A stretch of DNA of 64,000 bases from assembly GCF_003977605.1 (NCBI RefSeq), contig NZ_RYYU01000001.1:1316539-1380538 (forward strand). The letters run 5' to 3'. Shown here piece after piece: positions 35,588 to 45,367 of this stretch (position 1 is its first letter; every line of letters starts with the position of its first letter). Source of the DNA: Prevotella koreensis (GTDB taxonomy: Bacteria > Bacteroidota > Bacteroidia > Bacteroidales > Bacteroidaceae). A model generated the notes under the pieces. That model worked only from the letters and a program-made list of their open reading frames with translations, did not search any database and had not been told where the DNA came from. Both the position numbers and the translations under genes were made by a program.

Positions 35588-35774
35588 TATGTATTCATTG
35601 GCTTAAAAAGCGCTGCAAAATTACAAAAATATAACGAGTTAAACGAAAAGATCAGACAAATATTAACTTATACAAAACTAATCGAAGATCTCTGACAAGG
35701 TGCTTATTTTGCAGGGGAGTCACTACAATCGAGAATACAAACGAATAAAAAAAACGAAATTTATGCGCAAAAAA

Positions 35775-35806
35775 TTTGTGGCATAGAAAATATTTTTATA
35801 TATTTG
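35775..35806 (+). promoter_or_regulatory. Promoter of the 35.9-kb lipoprotein gene
   Basis: TTTG (35775-35778), 20 bp, and TATATTTG (35799-35806) give a consensus promoter and a leader of about 100 nt. The leader has repeated TATCTAAT words (three near 35868-35896). The rest of the 324-bp gap (35588-35911) holds only AT-rich sequence. Confidence 0.65.
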
Positions 35807-35911
35807 CAGCGGTTTCGTGATGAAACTATCTAATAATACAAAAAAGATAATCGCACATTATTATAAAATATCTAATCTTTCTTAGTATCTAATCTTTAAA
35901 TTTTTTATCTT

Positions 35912-37327
35912 ATGGAAAACCACAAGAAAATTCTTTTGTTAGTCATCAGTTTAATTATCGGTTTTATGGTTGTGGGCTGTAGCGACAACGATTCGCCCGA
36001 AATACCACAGGTGCCGATTAATTTTACCATCAATGTAACAGACGTTACGTCGAACAGTGCCAAGGTAACTGTTACACCATCGAACACAGACATTTACTAT
36101 TTCTGTAAAGTCGTGCGTTCCGAGATGTTAAAGGGTTTGGACGATGCAGGGATTATCAGATTGCTTTCGTCCCCTAACACAATGATTACACCCAGTAAGG
36201 GAGCGTCTGTTTTCACACCAGATACGCTTGCTGCGAATATGGATTATACGGCTGTAGTATTCATGAAAGATGAGCTTTCTACGCCAAAGGCGTATCGTGC
36301 CGAATTCAAAACTACTGAGATTCCGGCGAAGGATTTGGGCGAAGGAGCGAACTGCTATATCGTCCCTGAAGCAGGAAAGTATAGTTTCGTGCCACTGCAC
36401 GTTAGCGGAAAGCCGATTGCAAACATCGACAAGGTAGACTGGATATGGTCGACAAAGGTAGGTGAGAGCAATGAACAAAAATTATTGAAAAATGTTTCGT
36501 TCGATGGAGAGCGCGTGCTTCTCGATGCAACAGGTGAGAGAGGGAGCATCATTTTGGCAGCTTTCGATACAACGGGAAAAATCGTCTGGGTATGGCATAT
36601 TTGGTGTACGGAAATACCGAAGACAATGAAATATGAAAACGGAAAGGTCTTCATGGATCGTAACCTTGGTGCGCTCAGCGCAGATCCGGCCGACGGAAAG
36701 AAGACATGGGGTCTGCTGTGGCAATGGGGTCGCATAGTTCCGTTCTTTGGCGGATATGAAGAAACTGAATGGAATAAAGCAGATGCTTTCAATGAGTCGC
36801 GCAAGTGGACTATACTCAATCCCAAATATGGACTTGAATGGAAATTCGAGTATCATGCCGTAAATATAGACGAGGCAATCGCCCAACCAACAATGTTTTT
36901 CTGTGACCCGAAATCGTGCGACTGGAACAATACGATTGATCTTAAGTTGTGGGGTGCAGTGAAGACGGATTATGACCCGAGTCCGGCCGGATACCATGTT
37001 CCGCAGACCTCGGACTGGGAGGAGCCTTTGGAGAAGTTGGTTACAAAAGAAGATTTGAGCGGTGCCACCTATACATTTGAGGGAAACACGGCTTGGTGGC
37101 CTGCTTCGGGTAGCGGTAGAGAGTTTGACTCGGGATGCAATATAATCGGTAGAGGAGGTGTATTTGTATGGTCGTCCACCGCAGAATATGTTACTGATCC
37201 TTTCTTCGGAATGGACAACTCGCCTATAGCTTTCCGTCTCGCTTTCCAACTCGATCCGAGATTCCTGACGGTAAAGGCAATGGGTAACCGAGCCTTTGCG
37301 CATTCTATTCGTTGCGTAGCCGATTAA
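35912..37327 (+). CDS. Lipoprotein with Ig-like and FISUMP-type domains
   Basis: A 471-residue exported lipoprotein (signal to residue 23, lipobox VVGC). A fibronectin-III-like domain (residues 33-135, FTINVTDVTSNSAKVTVTPS) is followed by a C-terminal domain resembling the Fibrobacter major paralogous domain (FISUMP): FMDRNLGAL, LLWQWGR, DPSPAGYHVPQTSDWE, WWPASGSGRE, VFVWSST and the end HSIRCVAD. Such proteins are surface lipoproteins or fimbrial accessory proteins in Bacteroidales. The precise role is unknown. The next two genes on this strand also code exported proteins. Confidence 0.75.
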   Translation: MENHKKILLLVISLIIGFMVVGCSDNDSPEIPQVPINFTINVTDVTSNSAKVTVTPSNTDIYYFCKVVRSEMLKGLDDAGIIRLLSSPNTMITPSKGASVFTPDTLAANMDYTAVVFMKDELSTPKAYRAEFKTTEIPAKDLGEGANCYIVPEAGKYSFVPLHVSGKPIANIDKVDWIWSTKVGESNEQKLLKNVSFDGERVLLDATGERGSIILAAFDTTGKIVWVWHIWCTEIPKTMKYENGKVFMDRNLGALSADPADGKKTWGLLWQWGRIVPFFGGYEETEWNKADAFNESRKWTILNPKYGLEWKFEYHAVNIDEAIAQPTMFFCDPKSCDWNNTIDLKLWGAVKTDYDPSPAGYHVPQTSDWEEPLEKLVTKEDLSGATYTFEGNTAWWPASGSGREFDSGCNIIGRGGVFVWSSTAEYVTDPFFGMDNSPIAFRLAFQLDPRFLTVKAMGNRAFAHSIRCVAD

Positions 37328-37403
37328 ACACGTTTGTGGATAAATTTCCGAATATTGTAGGGATTTTCACTAATATTATTTCTAAATCCAAGAACTTATT
37401 CGT

Positions 37404-40088
37404 ATGGAAATAAAAAAACTATATACACTTATTTTGGCAGGCTTACTTCTATTGTCTGCCAGTCAGCTTACAGCAAAAAATGACAATCCCGTATCACGCA
37501 GGATAACGATTGGTCGTTCATCAACCATTCTTAAATCGTCTGTAACAGGAGATCTTCTTTGTCCGGAAAACACCATCCACTCTGAAGCCTTCGACCCTAA
37601 CGCGCGAATGAAAGGCATCAACCGATCAGATCAGGGATATGTCAACGGAAAAACGAGAGACTATCAAACGTTTTCCGACAATCGGTTTCTCATTCATGGT
37701 GTGCAGGTATTCGGTATCTTTGCCGACGGAAGTTTTCAACTTTCTACCGAAAGACTCCATCTTGACTCAGAAGGAAACATGTTGGAACCGATACGTCTCG
37801 AGGTTGCTTTTTGGGAGATTGCACCAACGGGCCTTCCAGGGAACTTGATATACAGAGAAGAGATTGACGTTATAGGAGAGAAAACCGGTGCTACTTGGGG
37901 CGTGGAGGGACGCGAACCGGTCGGTCCTATCTACGCTTTCAAGATGAACCTGAAAGAAAAAGTGAGGATGGAAAGCGGCTTCGTCAGTGTATGCGCTGTT
38001 GATATGGGAGACCATCCGCAAAGTTCATTCTGCACGATTCACGATTCATCAATCTCGCATCCCGGGCTAATCTCCTACGAGCAGGAAGGACAACCGATTA
38101 AATGGTTCAACGGCGGGTTCAATTATTGCTTTCTGGGCAGTCAGAACGAGCCTCTCGCCCAAAAGGGACTGAAGTTCACCCGAATGTTGAGTCCGTCTCA
38201 GACCGAACGCGGAAAGTTTGCCAAAGTTCAGGTAGAGTTGCGGAATTATGGCACGACGGACATATCGGATGCTATGCTCGAACTATATGAAAACGAACGC
38301 TTGCTGCATACAGAAACTGTTGATGCAACTATTCGACAAGGCGATACATATAAATACACATTCAAAAATCGCATAGACTGCTCGGCTATCGGCACACATC
38401 ACTATACGTTACGGAACATTACCCCAGGCGATGAACTCTTCGCTCCGCAAACAATAGCGTTCTCTACAACAAACATTGAGGACGTATGTAGTTCACAGAG
38501 TCTTTACGACAAGAAATACAAGTACATAAAGCGGGTCACGGTGGGAACGATAGACAACCCTTCCGAATGGTCGCAATATTCCGACTTCCGTAATCTGAAA
38601 ACCGAGATAAAGCCCTCCGAAAAGCTTACCATGACGATAGACCGGATTGCCGGAAATGGTTACTTTGTCAAAGTATGGGTGGATTGGAATGGTAACGGAC
38701 TGTTTGATGACGTGGGCGAATTCATCGGTTATGTCACTCAAAACACAATTGACATAAAGATACCCGAAGAGATATATGCCGAGCCAGGTGACAAGTGTAT
38801 GAGAATAGTATTGAGCAATACGGATACTTCACCATGCGGTAACTATTACTATGGTGAGACGGAAGATTATACTCTGACCGTAGTCCGTCCTGCTTTTACC
38901 CCTGCACTATCGTTAGGGAGCAAGGAATTAGATGTTGAGATGAACGTCGGTGAGACAAGCGAGCATACTCTGAATATGAAAAATGACGGTTCGGAAACGT
39001 TGCACGCAAATATTTCCGTACTCTATCGACTGCCTTTCTCACCTGATACCAGGCCCGTATATAAATCTCCGACATGCAATCCTACGCAGACTCAAAAACC
39101 TGTGCTTTCGGTCGGCAGACAGGGATGCCAAACTGTCGGATATCCAAAGGAACCAACCGAAGATACGAATATCGTACTCAGTTACGGAGGCGATTATAGC
39201 AGCAATGTCGGAGCAGACAATGTATATGTATCGTTTGCACAACATTTCCCCGGCACTGCACTGGCAAACATCTCAGGTATGCAACTTTCGAGCATTGATG
39301 TCTATATCGCATCAGCGGCAAGAAAGTCGTTCGTTGTAGTTTGGAAAGGGAGAACCCAGAATACAAATGGTGAACCTATAGTGAAACAACAATTCGTTCC
39401 ACAGCCCAACTCTTGGAATCACATCGTACTCGAACATCCTGTCAATATAGCCGACCAAGATTTATGGATCGGCGTAGCACTGGAAGGTTGCAAAGGTATC
39501 AATTATCTTGTGGGAGTCGATCAAGGACCGGCAAGTATAGGTTTCGGCGACATGATTTCCATAGAAAACAGCAACTATTGGTGGTCGCTGGCCGATTTGG
39601 GAACAGACTGCAATATCCTTATACGAGGCAATGTCACCGGACAGCGTACGCCTGCTGTCAGTTGGCTCAATCTCGACAAACAAGAATTGACACTCGCAGC
39701 CGGACAAAACAATAACGTGAAGTTGCACATCAATACCTATGGTTTGAAAGACAATCTCTATGAAGCAAGCATTAAGATAACAACTAACGACCCACTGGCC
39801 TCGTTGTTCAAACTTCCCGTTTATCTACGTTCGACGGATTCTTCACACATTACTATGCTCAAAGGAATCGACACACCGATGTTCAGCATAACACCCGGCC
39901 GTCAACTCACTTCAACTTCATCAAAGCCCATCAGCTATATGGCTATATTCGACATGTGTGGCACCATGCTCGCTATAGAATATGATGCAAGAAGTATTGA
40001 TATAAGCCGATTGCAGCAAGGCATATACATCGTGAAGGCCGTCTATAAAGATAACAGTTCTACATCTGGGAAATTCATGATAAAATAA
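37404..40088 (+). CDS. Secreted multidomain protein with GEVED domain and T9SS tail
   Basis: An 894-residue exported protein. It has a signal peptide (1-24) and an N-terminal region of about 250 residues similar to accessory beta domains. A CARDB-like domain lies near 260-350. A GEVED domain spans about 373-493 (VKVWVDWNGNGLFDDVGEF ... YYYGETEDYTLTV). A further beta-sandwich with VGADNVYVSFAQHFPG then WIGVALEGCKGI lies near 590-715. The C-terminus ISYMAIFDMCGTMLAIEYD with ISRLQQGIYIVKAVY is a type IX secretion sorting domain. No catalytic site was recognised. It is probably exported across the outer membrane and bound to the surface; the partner or ligand is unknown. Confidence 0.78.
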   Translation: MEIKKLYTLILAGLLLLSASQLTAKNDNPVSRRITIGRSSTILKSSVTGDLLCPENTIHSEAFDPNARMKGINRSDQGYVNGKTRDYQTFSDNRFLIHGVQVFGIFADGSFQLSTERLHLDSEGNMLEPIRLEVAFWEIAPTGLPGNLIYREEIDVIGEKTGATWGVEGREPVGPIYAFKMNLKEKVRMESGFVSVCAVDMGDHPQSSFCTIHDSSISHPGLISYEQEGQPIKWFNGGFNYCFLGSQNEPLAQKGLKFTRMLSPSQTERGKFAKVQVELRNYGTTDISDAMLELYENERLLHTETVDATIRQGDTYKYTFKNRIDCSAIGTHHYTLRNITPGDELFAPQTIAFSTTNIEDVCSSQSLYDKKYKYIKRVTVGTIDNPSEWSQYSDFRNLKTEIKPSEKLTMTIDRIAGNGYFVKVWVDWNGNGLFDDVGEFIGYVTQNTIDIKIPEEIYAEPGDKCMRIVLSNTDTSPCGNYYYGETEDYTLTVVRPAFTPALSLGSKELDVEMNVGETSEHTLNMKNDGSETLHANISVLYRLPFSPDTRPVYKSPTCNPTQTQKPVLSVGRQGCQTVGYPKEPTEDTNIVLSYGGDYSSNVGADNVYVSFAQHFPGTALANISGMQLSSIDVYIASAARKSFVVVWKGRTQNTNGEPIVKQQFVPQPNSWNHIVLEHPVNIADQDLWIGVALEGCKGINYLVGVDQGPASIGFGDMISIENSNYWWSLADLGTDCNILIRGNVTGQRTPAVSWLNLDKQELTLAAGQNNNVKLHINTYGLKDNLYEASIKITTNDPLASLFKLPVYLRSTDSSHITMLKGIDTPMFSITPGRQLTSTSSKPISYMAIFDMCGTMLAIEYDARSIDISRLQQGIYIVKAVYKDNSSTSGKFMIK

Positions 40089-40095
40089 AAAAATA

Positions 40096-40146
40096 GAGAG
40101 TGGGGAACTTATTGCTGCTATAAGATTTCCCCTCTCGCCTAAACCT
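40096..40146 (+). terminator. Hairpin between the two T9SS cargo genes
   Basis: GAGAGTGGGGAACTTAT can pair with ATAAGATTTCCCCTCTC around a short loop, with small bulges. No U-tract follows, so it may only attenuate or protect the transcript. Confidence 0.4.
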
Positions 40147-40161
40147 CAAAAAACATTACTT

Positions 40162-41277
40162 ATGAAAAAATTTAGTCTAATTCTTACATTTTTATTGGGC
40201 ATGTATAGTACGAACCTTACTGCTCAATACATAATAGATCCGGAACTGCCTGTACCAACACCTCGCGCAGCATCAGACATTACCGAATATGGATTCAATG
40301 CAAATTGGAATCCTGTCTCAAATGTAGCTGGCTATCTCGTGAAGACTTTTGTCACTTGCAAGGCAGAAACCAACGGAGAGGCATTCGATTACATCAACAC
40401 CGATTTCAGTTTCATTGTTTCCGACTATACAACCGACAATCCCGACGACAACGGGACGACACAGGGAGAAATAAAGATGGACGTGCTGAAAGTGACAAAT
40501 CGATGTGGATGGCGAACAATGAATGCCGTCTATGCCAATGGAGTACTGGGGCTTAACAATGCCTGGTATCACGCTATTGTCAACGGAAGCTTAGTCTCTC
40601 CGATACTCGACTTGCGGAATGGCGACGGAAAAGTAAAGGTAAAGTTCAAAATCAAAGGGGACAATAGGGCAAAGAGCCTGATAGTTCAGATCAGAAATAC
40701 CGATGTAATTCCCAATGTGGCCATCAATTCCCATACCGTACCCGTTACAACGGAATGGGTAGAGCATGAGTTCACGCTTGAAGGCGGAATTGAACACTGC
40801 GATATTTATTTCGAAGGTTGCGACGCCGGCAATGGAGAAGCACTTTATTACTTTTTCGACGACCTGCGCGTATGGCAGGAACTTAAATCAGGAGAAGAAG
40901 CAACTGCCATATATTCCGACGCAAACTTTGCAAATGACCCTACAGCCGCCAAACTCTACATCAACACTACCGAACTTGCTCCAACAGAGAAATACGCATT
41001 CAGTGTGGCAAGTTACAAGGATGGAAAGGTGAGTTATGACTCGCAACGAGTTCATCTCGACGAAGACCCAAGTGGCATTGAATGCCTAACTCAAGACAAA
41101 GGAATATACATCGAGGGTGGAATTCTCCATCTTGAAGGAGTTATGTTACCTGTCAAGGTTTACAATGCAACAGGTATGCTTGTCGGTGAAGGAACAGGCA
41201 ATATCACGCTTCCTGGCAGAGGTATATACATCGTCAAAATAGGTAATAAAACCTATAGAGTTCTGAACACGAATTGA
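40162..41277 (+). CDS. Secreted protein with T9SS-type C-terminal domain
   Basis: A 371-residue exported protein with a signal peptide (1-21, ending LTAQ). A fibronectin-III-like start (AASDITEYGFNANWNPVSNV) is followed by a choice-of-anchor/jelly-roll type beta domain (VSPILDLRNGDGKVKVKFKI, YYFFDDLRVWQE), a second partial Fn3 part, and a C-terminal sorting-domain-like end (LPVKVYNATGMLVGEGTGN, LPGRGIYIVKIGNKTYRV). The layout resembles the preceding gene, and both may be delivered by the same T9SS. No enzyme motif was seen. It is followed by a strong terminator. Confidence 0.75.
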   Translation: MKKFSLILTFLLGMYSTNLTAQYIIDPELPVPTPRAASDITEYGFNANWNPVSNVAGYLVKTFVTCKAETNGEAFDYINTDFSFIVSDYTTDNPDDNGTTQGEIKMDVLKVTNRCGWRTMNAVYANGVLGLNNAWYHAIVNGSLVSPILDLRNGDGKVKVKFKIKGDNRAKSLIVQIRNTDVIPNVAINSHTVPVTTEWVEHEFTLEGGIEHCDIYFEGCDAGNGEALYYFFDDLRVWQELKSGEEATAIYSDANFANDPTAAKLYINTTELAPTEKYAFSVASYKDGKVSYDSQRVHLDEDPSGIECLTQDKGIYIEGGILHLEGVMLPVKVYNATGMLVGEGTGNITLPGRGIYIVKIGNKTYRVLNTN

Positions 41278-41298
41278 TATTCTTCTCGTTTTTTTACG

Positions 41299-41346
41299 TC
41301 TGCAACCGTATTAAGCAGCATACAAACGGTTGCAGACTTTTATTTG
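41299..41346 (+). terminator. Intrinsic terminator after the T9SS cargo genes
   Basis: A perfect 12-bp stem (GTCTGCAACCGT at 41299-41310 with 41327-41338), a 16-nt loop, then TTTTATTT. Confidence 0.85.
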
Positions 41347-41423
41347 CGCATATCGCTACTCAGTGTAAGATTTGTATGGACAAATATTTTTATGTCCGCT
41401 AAAAATATAAAGAGCAGAAAGTT

Positions 41424-41459
41424 CTATCCGCAATGCCGATAAACACTCATTGCGGATAG
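41424..41459. terminator. Second hairpin, possible backup terminator
   Basis: A perfect 12-bp stem (CTATCCGCAATG at 41424-41435 with 41448-41459), a 12-nt loop, then GATTTTATAAA. The rest of the gap up to 41640 shows no supported feature. Confidence 0.5.
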
Positions 41460-41647
41460 GATTTTATAAAGCGAGTCTTGTCTTCTCGGGATTTTCAACA
41501 TAATTAGAATAAGCATCAAGATGAGAGTCTGACAGGTATAGAAAAAGAAGTAAAACGAAAGCAGGAAAACTGATAAACAGGGCTGTGGAACATGAACGTG
41601 GAATATGATTCAAAGCAGATGTTTAACAAAAAATAGCATTGATAATA

Positions 41648-41678
41648 TTGATTTGGAACGTAAAAATTTGTATTTTTG
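41648..41678 (+). promoter_or_regulatory. Promoter of the tubulin-like/actin-like cluster
   Basis: TTG (41648-41650), 20 bp, and TATTTTTG (41671-41678). The transcript would start near 41685, which excludes the in-frame ATG at 41605 and supports a start at 41704 or 41728. Confidence 0.55.
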
Positions 41679-41703
41679 CAATTTGAATACATATTATATT
41701 CTG

Positions 41704-43230
41704 ATGCGAACCAAATTGAAAACCATAATGAGAAGAATTTTCAATATTGCCCTTGCCGTGGCGATAATGTTGCCTTTGGTAACGGCTTGTACCGACAGCA
41801 GTAAGAAAGAACTGGCTTCGCTCGTGCGAGAACTGGCCGAAGACGATGCCACCATAGACAGTGACGACTGGCGGAAGATTATAGACTTCATGGATGCCAA
41901 CAAGGCTCACATGAAGGAATTTTATAAAGACGGCAAGCCAGACGAGGAAGCAGTTAAGGAATATATAAGGAAATTGTTCTCGAAAGGGAAAGACCAGAAA
42001 GAAATAACATTCTGGGGTAAGGCGGACAAGAAATTCCTCACGGTGAAATTCTACCTTGAACGTTCGGGCAGTATGGTGAATTACGACTCGCCACAGACCG
42101 CGGGAGAGTTCAAGAAAGCCATCGTGAAGATGCTCAACTCGCTGCCTTCGGAGAACGATGACAACACAATATTCGTAGTGAACGATGCTGTTTATAAATA
42201 CCCAAAGTCGTACAAGGAATTCGTCAAAGACAACAATATATTCAAGACAACAGAGGGAATCGGCGATCCGAAATATACCGATTTCGGCCTTATACTCGAC
42301 TCGATACTCAACAAGAACGAGTCAAACGAACTGAGCATACTTGTCTCTGACATGATATATTCGACCCGCGACCTTGCCACAGTGAACAAACAGAAGGTGC
42401 TGAACGAGGCCGAGGGAGTGGCAAATGCCGTCTTCAAGGAAAAAGCAAGGCGCAAGTCGATGCTTATAATGAAAATGTCGGGCACATATTCGGGAAACTA
42501 CTATCCGTACAACACTCCATCGAACGGCAAAGAATATCACGGTAAACGACCATATTACGTGCTCATCGTGGGCGACAACGACGACATAGCACGTCTCACC
42601 AACGACCCGCAATATGCGGCATTCGCGAGGTTCGGCGAACTTGAAGGCTTTGAGCACAAATACCTTTTCGATGCCAGTGATGCTTATAAGCCTTTCTACA
42701 CGGTGATGCTGCGAGGCAAGGAGAGTCGCGGAGAATTCCGCCCCACCAAAGGGCAGACGGAGCGCATAACGAGCATAGAGGACGTGAAGGCCGACCGTAA
42801 CTCTGACGACTTGCAGATAGAGGTGGCCGTAAACCTCGGTTCGATGCTCATAGAGAACGACTATCTCACGAATCCGAAGAACTACTTGGTGAAAAGCGAC
42901 GACCCGATAGAGATAAAATCGATTCGCGTAATAGGTTCGGATGACCGCAACTCAAACAACAAGAAATATCTCGATAAAGCCACACATATAATCACTCTGA
43001 AGATGAGTGCCATGAAACAAGACCAAGAAGTGAGCATCAGACTGCTCAACCGACTGCCCGAATGGATTGCCGAGAGTTCGTCGGAAGATGACACAAACTT
43101 CGCTGCGGCCGACTTCCCAAACACCACATTCGGTTTGAAATATCTTTTGCAGGGAATATATGACAGTTACAAGAAACTGTCTGACGGCGAACCTTATTAC
43201 TTTGATTTGAAACTAAAAATGAAAAGATAA
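41704..43230 (+). CDS. Lipoprotein with vWA-like domain
   Basis: First gene of an eight-gene cluster. A lipoprotein signal ends in VTAC, so the protein is exported and lipid-anchored. A helical region of about 80 residues is followed by a von Willebrand A-like domain: VKFYLERSGSMV near residue 116 is the MIDAS strand with the usual first Asp replaced by Glu (E-R-S-G-S), TDFGLILDSIL supplies the Thr region, and ELSILVSDMIYST the second Asp. Metal-dependent ligand binding is plausible but altered. The C-terminal 150 residues are unassigned. ATG 41728 is an alternative start with an equally good signal. It lies 3 bp before the next gene. Confidence 0.75.
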   Translation: MRTKLKTIMRRIFNIALAVAIMLPLVTACTDSSKKELASLVRELAEDDATIDSDDWRKIIDFMDANKAHMKEFYKDGKPDEEAVKEYIRKLFSKGKDQKEITFWGKADKKFLTVKFYLERSGSMVNYDSPQTAGEFKKAIVKMLNSLPSENDDNTIFVVNDAVYKYPKSYKEFVKDNNIFKTTEGIGDPKYTDFGLILDSILNKNESNELSILVSDMIYSTRDLATVNKQKVLNEAEGVANAVFKEKARRKSMLIMKMSGTYSGNYYPYNTPSNGKEYHGKRPYYVLIVGDNDDIARLTNDPQYAAFARFGELEGFEHKYLFDASDAYKPFYTVMLRGKESRGEFRPTKGQTERITSIEDVKADRNSDDLQIEVAVNLGSMLIENDYLTNPKNYLVKSDDPIEIKSIRVIGSDDRNSNNKKYLDKATHIITLKMSAMKQDQEVSIRLLNRLPEWIAESSSEDDTNFAAADFPNTTFGLKYLLQGIYDSYKKLSDGEPYYFDLKLKMKR

Positions 43231-43233
43231 GAA

Positions 43234-43677
43234 ATGAAGAACGGTATTTTTCTTATTACGGGACTTGTGATTACAATCCTATACATCGTTTTCTCGATGC
43301 AAATATACGAAATCCTGTATTATGAGACGGAGTTCTCGCAGGCCATGTACGAAGAGAACATGTATCTCGCTGTGGCCTTGATAACCTCGATATTGGCATG
43401 GGCGGTGGCTGCAATCTACTATTATGCCATTAACTCCGTGGCCTTCGCACGCTGGTATCACTGGCTGATATTCCTCGGTATTACCGTGCTGTTCGCTACC
43501 ACGGCAACCTTTGTTTATCCGAACAGCGTGTTCAATGAGTATGACTACGAATACACCATGCAACTGATACATTTCTCATTCCTTAACATAATGGTGGAGG
43601 TTGTTCTCTTCATCGTTGCTTCATACGCCATGAGGTGGTGGAGCAGCAACTGCAGACATACACCGATACCACAGTAA
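43234..43677 (+). CDS. Four-helix inner membrane protein
   Basis: A 147-residue hydrophobic protein with four predicted helices (about 4-24, 42-64, 73-93 and 106-136). I do not recognise a family. It starts 3 bp after the vWA-like lipoprotein gene, so the two are almost certainly co-translated. It may link the periplasmic lipoprotein with the cytoplasmic tubulin-like and actin-like proteins. A 142-bp gap with purine-rich repeats separates it from the next gene. Confidence 0.7.
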   Translation: MKNGIFLITGLVITILYIVFSMQIYEILYYETEFSQAMYEENMYLAVALITSILAWAVAAIYYYAINSVAFARWYHWLIFLGITVLFATTATFVYPNSVFNEYDYEYTMQLIHFSFLNIMVEVVLFIVASYAMRWWSSNCRHTPIPQ

Positions 43678-43679
43678 AG

Positions 43680-43730
43680 AGGGAGTTGAGGATTAAGGAG
43701 TTTAGGAGTATTAGGAGTTGAGGAGTACGG
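43680..43730 (+). repeat. Short purine-rich GGAGT repeats
   Basis: Four to five copies of a TTAGGAG/TTGAGGA-like word lie in tandem in the gap before the tubulin-like gene. The repeats resemble strings of ribosome-binding sites or a slippage-prone tract. The function is unknown. Confidence 0.45.
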
Positions 43731-43819
43731 ACAATGCTCTCATTTATAGTCATAAGAAATGAAATAAGTGGACAAACTGTCATGTAAACGCGAACTCTGT
43801 TAAAATTAAAAATGAAACA

Positions 43820-45364
43820 ATGAGACTATTTCTTTTCCTCGTGGGCGGCACAGGGTCGCGCGTGCTGAAACCACTGATAATGCAACTCGCGGCAGGCATA
43901 CGACCGATAGACGAGAACGGGAACGCAATAAAAAATCTCGAAGTGGTTCCGATAATAATGGATCCGCACAAGGCCAACGAAGATCTTAAACGCACCGATG
44001 ACCTGCTGCGCTGGTATAAGGACATACGTAACAGCATCTATGGTGACGCGAGTAGCGATAAGGTGGAACGTGGTTTCTTCGCTACGAGGATTTCTACGCT
44101 TAGTGATCTGAACCGCGATACGGTTCTCAACGACTCGTTCGTGTTCAATCTGGAGAGTATCGCGTCAAAGGAATTCCGCGACTTCATAAGTTACAACACC
44201 CTTGACAGTGCCAACCAAGCCCTGTGCAGCATGCTTTTCAGCAACGAACAACTGAAAACCAAGATGGACATCGGCTTCGTGGGAAGTCCCAATATAGGCA
44301 GCGTGGCACTTAATCAGTTTAAAGATTCGGAAGAGTTCAAGCAGTTTGCCAACGTGCTAAGTGCCGGGGACCGCGTATTCATCGTGAGCAGTATCTTCGG
44401 TGGAACAGGTGCTGCAGGCTATCCAATAATAGTGAAGAACATACGCAACGCTGTGAACAATCATACCGTGGCAAACAAAGGGACACTCGTCGATGCAAAG
44501 ATTGGTGCTCTTACCGTACTGCCTTATTTCAACATCGAGCAAGACAAGAACAGTCAGATAACGATTGCCGACTTCATAAGCAAAACGAAATCGGCTCTCG
44601 ATTACTACCGAGTGAATCTCACCGGATCGAAAGACGGAATGTTGGGGTCAAGCGTTAATGCTTGTTATTATCTCGGCGACGAGGTAGTTTCCAATCCTTA
44701 TAAGAACGACCCTGGACAGAACGGACAGCGCAACGATGCACACTTCGTGGAATATGTGGGTGCTACGGCTATCCTCGATTTCCTGTCGATGAGCGATGAG
44801 AAACTGCGAACAGACAACGGCAGGGTGCGAAACGCAGCGTTCAAGGAATACGGACTGCGTAACGACAAGATGGTTCTTTCGTTGATGGACTTTGGCGAAC
44901 GCACACGATTCGTGGTGAACCGACAGTTGATAAAGTTCCACCTCGCGTTCATGTATCTCACATATTCTTTCGGCGAAGACATCGGAAAGATGGCCTACAC
45001 CGACGACACACCAAAGATACAACGCTCGTTCCTCAGCACATCGGGATATAGTTCGCTCACAGGAAGTTTCTTCACGGCATACCGACAGTGGCTGCAGGAA
45101 ATGGCAATGAACAAGCGACAGTTTGCTCCTTTCAATCTATATACCCGCGAACTCTACGACTGTCTTTCGGACATTGCTCCCGTTACAGGATTCCTAAAGA
45201 GCAAGATTTCGTATAAGACAATGCAGGAAACACTGAACAACGAGTCGAAAGCGGCAAGTCAACAAGCACGCTACAGCAATGCCAACGTGATGTTCAGACT
45301 GATGGATTTGCTCGACAGAGCGACTGATAAGATCATCGACAAGAAGTACAACTCAATCGTATAG
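43820..45364 (+). CDS. Tubulin-like protein
   Basis: A 514-residue cytoplasmic protein that starts MRLFLFLVGGTGSRVLKPL, a nucleotide-binding glycine loop after the first strand. Its second glycine motif, VSSIFGGTGAAGYP near residues 190-203, corresponds to the GGGTGSG signature of tubulin/FtsZ. This fits the bacterial Tubulin_2 (PF13809-like) group rather than FtsZ. GTP binding and polymerisation are inference. No membrane segment is seen. The true start is fixed by the strand reaching the glycine loop; an upstream ATG (43811) reads only three codons. It is 3 bp from the actin-like gene, so the pair is co-translated. Confidence 0.75.
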   Translation: MRLFLFLVGGTGSRVLKPLIMQLAAGIRPIDENGNAIKNLEVVPIIMDPHKANEDLKRTDDLLRWYKDIRNSIYGDASSDKVERGFFATRISTLSDLNRDTVLNDSFVFNLESIASKEFRDFISYNTLDSANQALCSMLFSNEQLKTKMDIGFVGSPNIGSVALNQFKDSEEFKQFANVLSAGDRVFIVSSIFGGTGAAGYPIIVKNIRNAVNNHTVANKGTLVDAKIGALTVLPYFNIEQDKNSQITIADFISKTKSALDYYRVNLTGSKDGMLGSSVNACYYLGDEVVSNPYKNDPGQNGQRNDAHFVEYVGATAILDFLSMSDEKLRTDNGRVRNAAFKEYGLRNDKMVLSLMDFGERTRFVVNRQLIKFHLAFMYLTYSFGEDIGKMAYTDDTPKIQRSFLSTSGYSSLTGSFFTAYRQWLQEMAMNKRQFAPFNLYTRELYDCLSDIAPVTGFLKSKISYKTMQETLNNESKAASQQARYSNANVMFRLMDLLDRATDKIIDKKYNSIV

Positions 45365-45367
45365 GAC

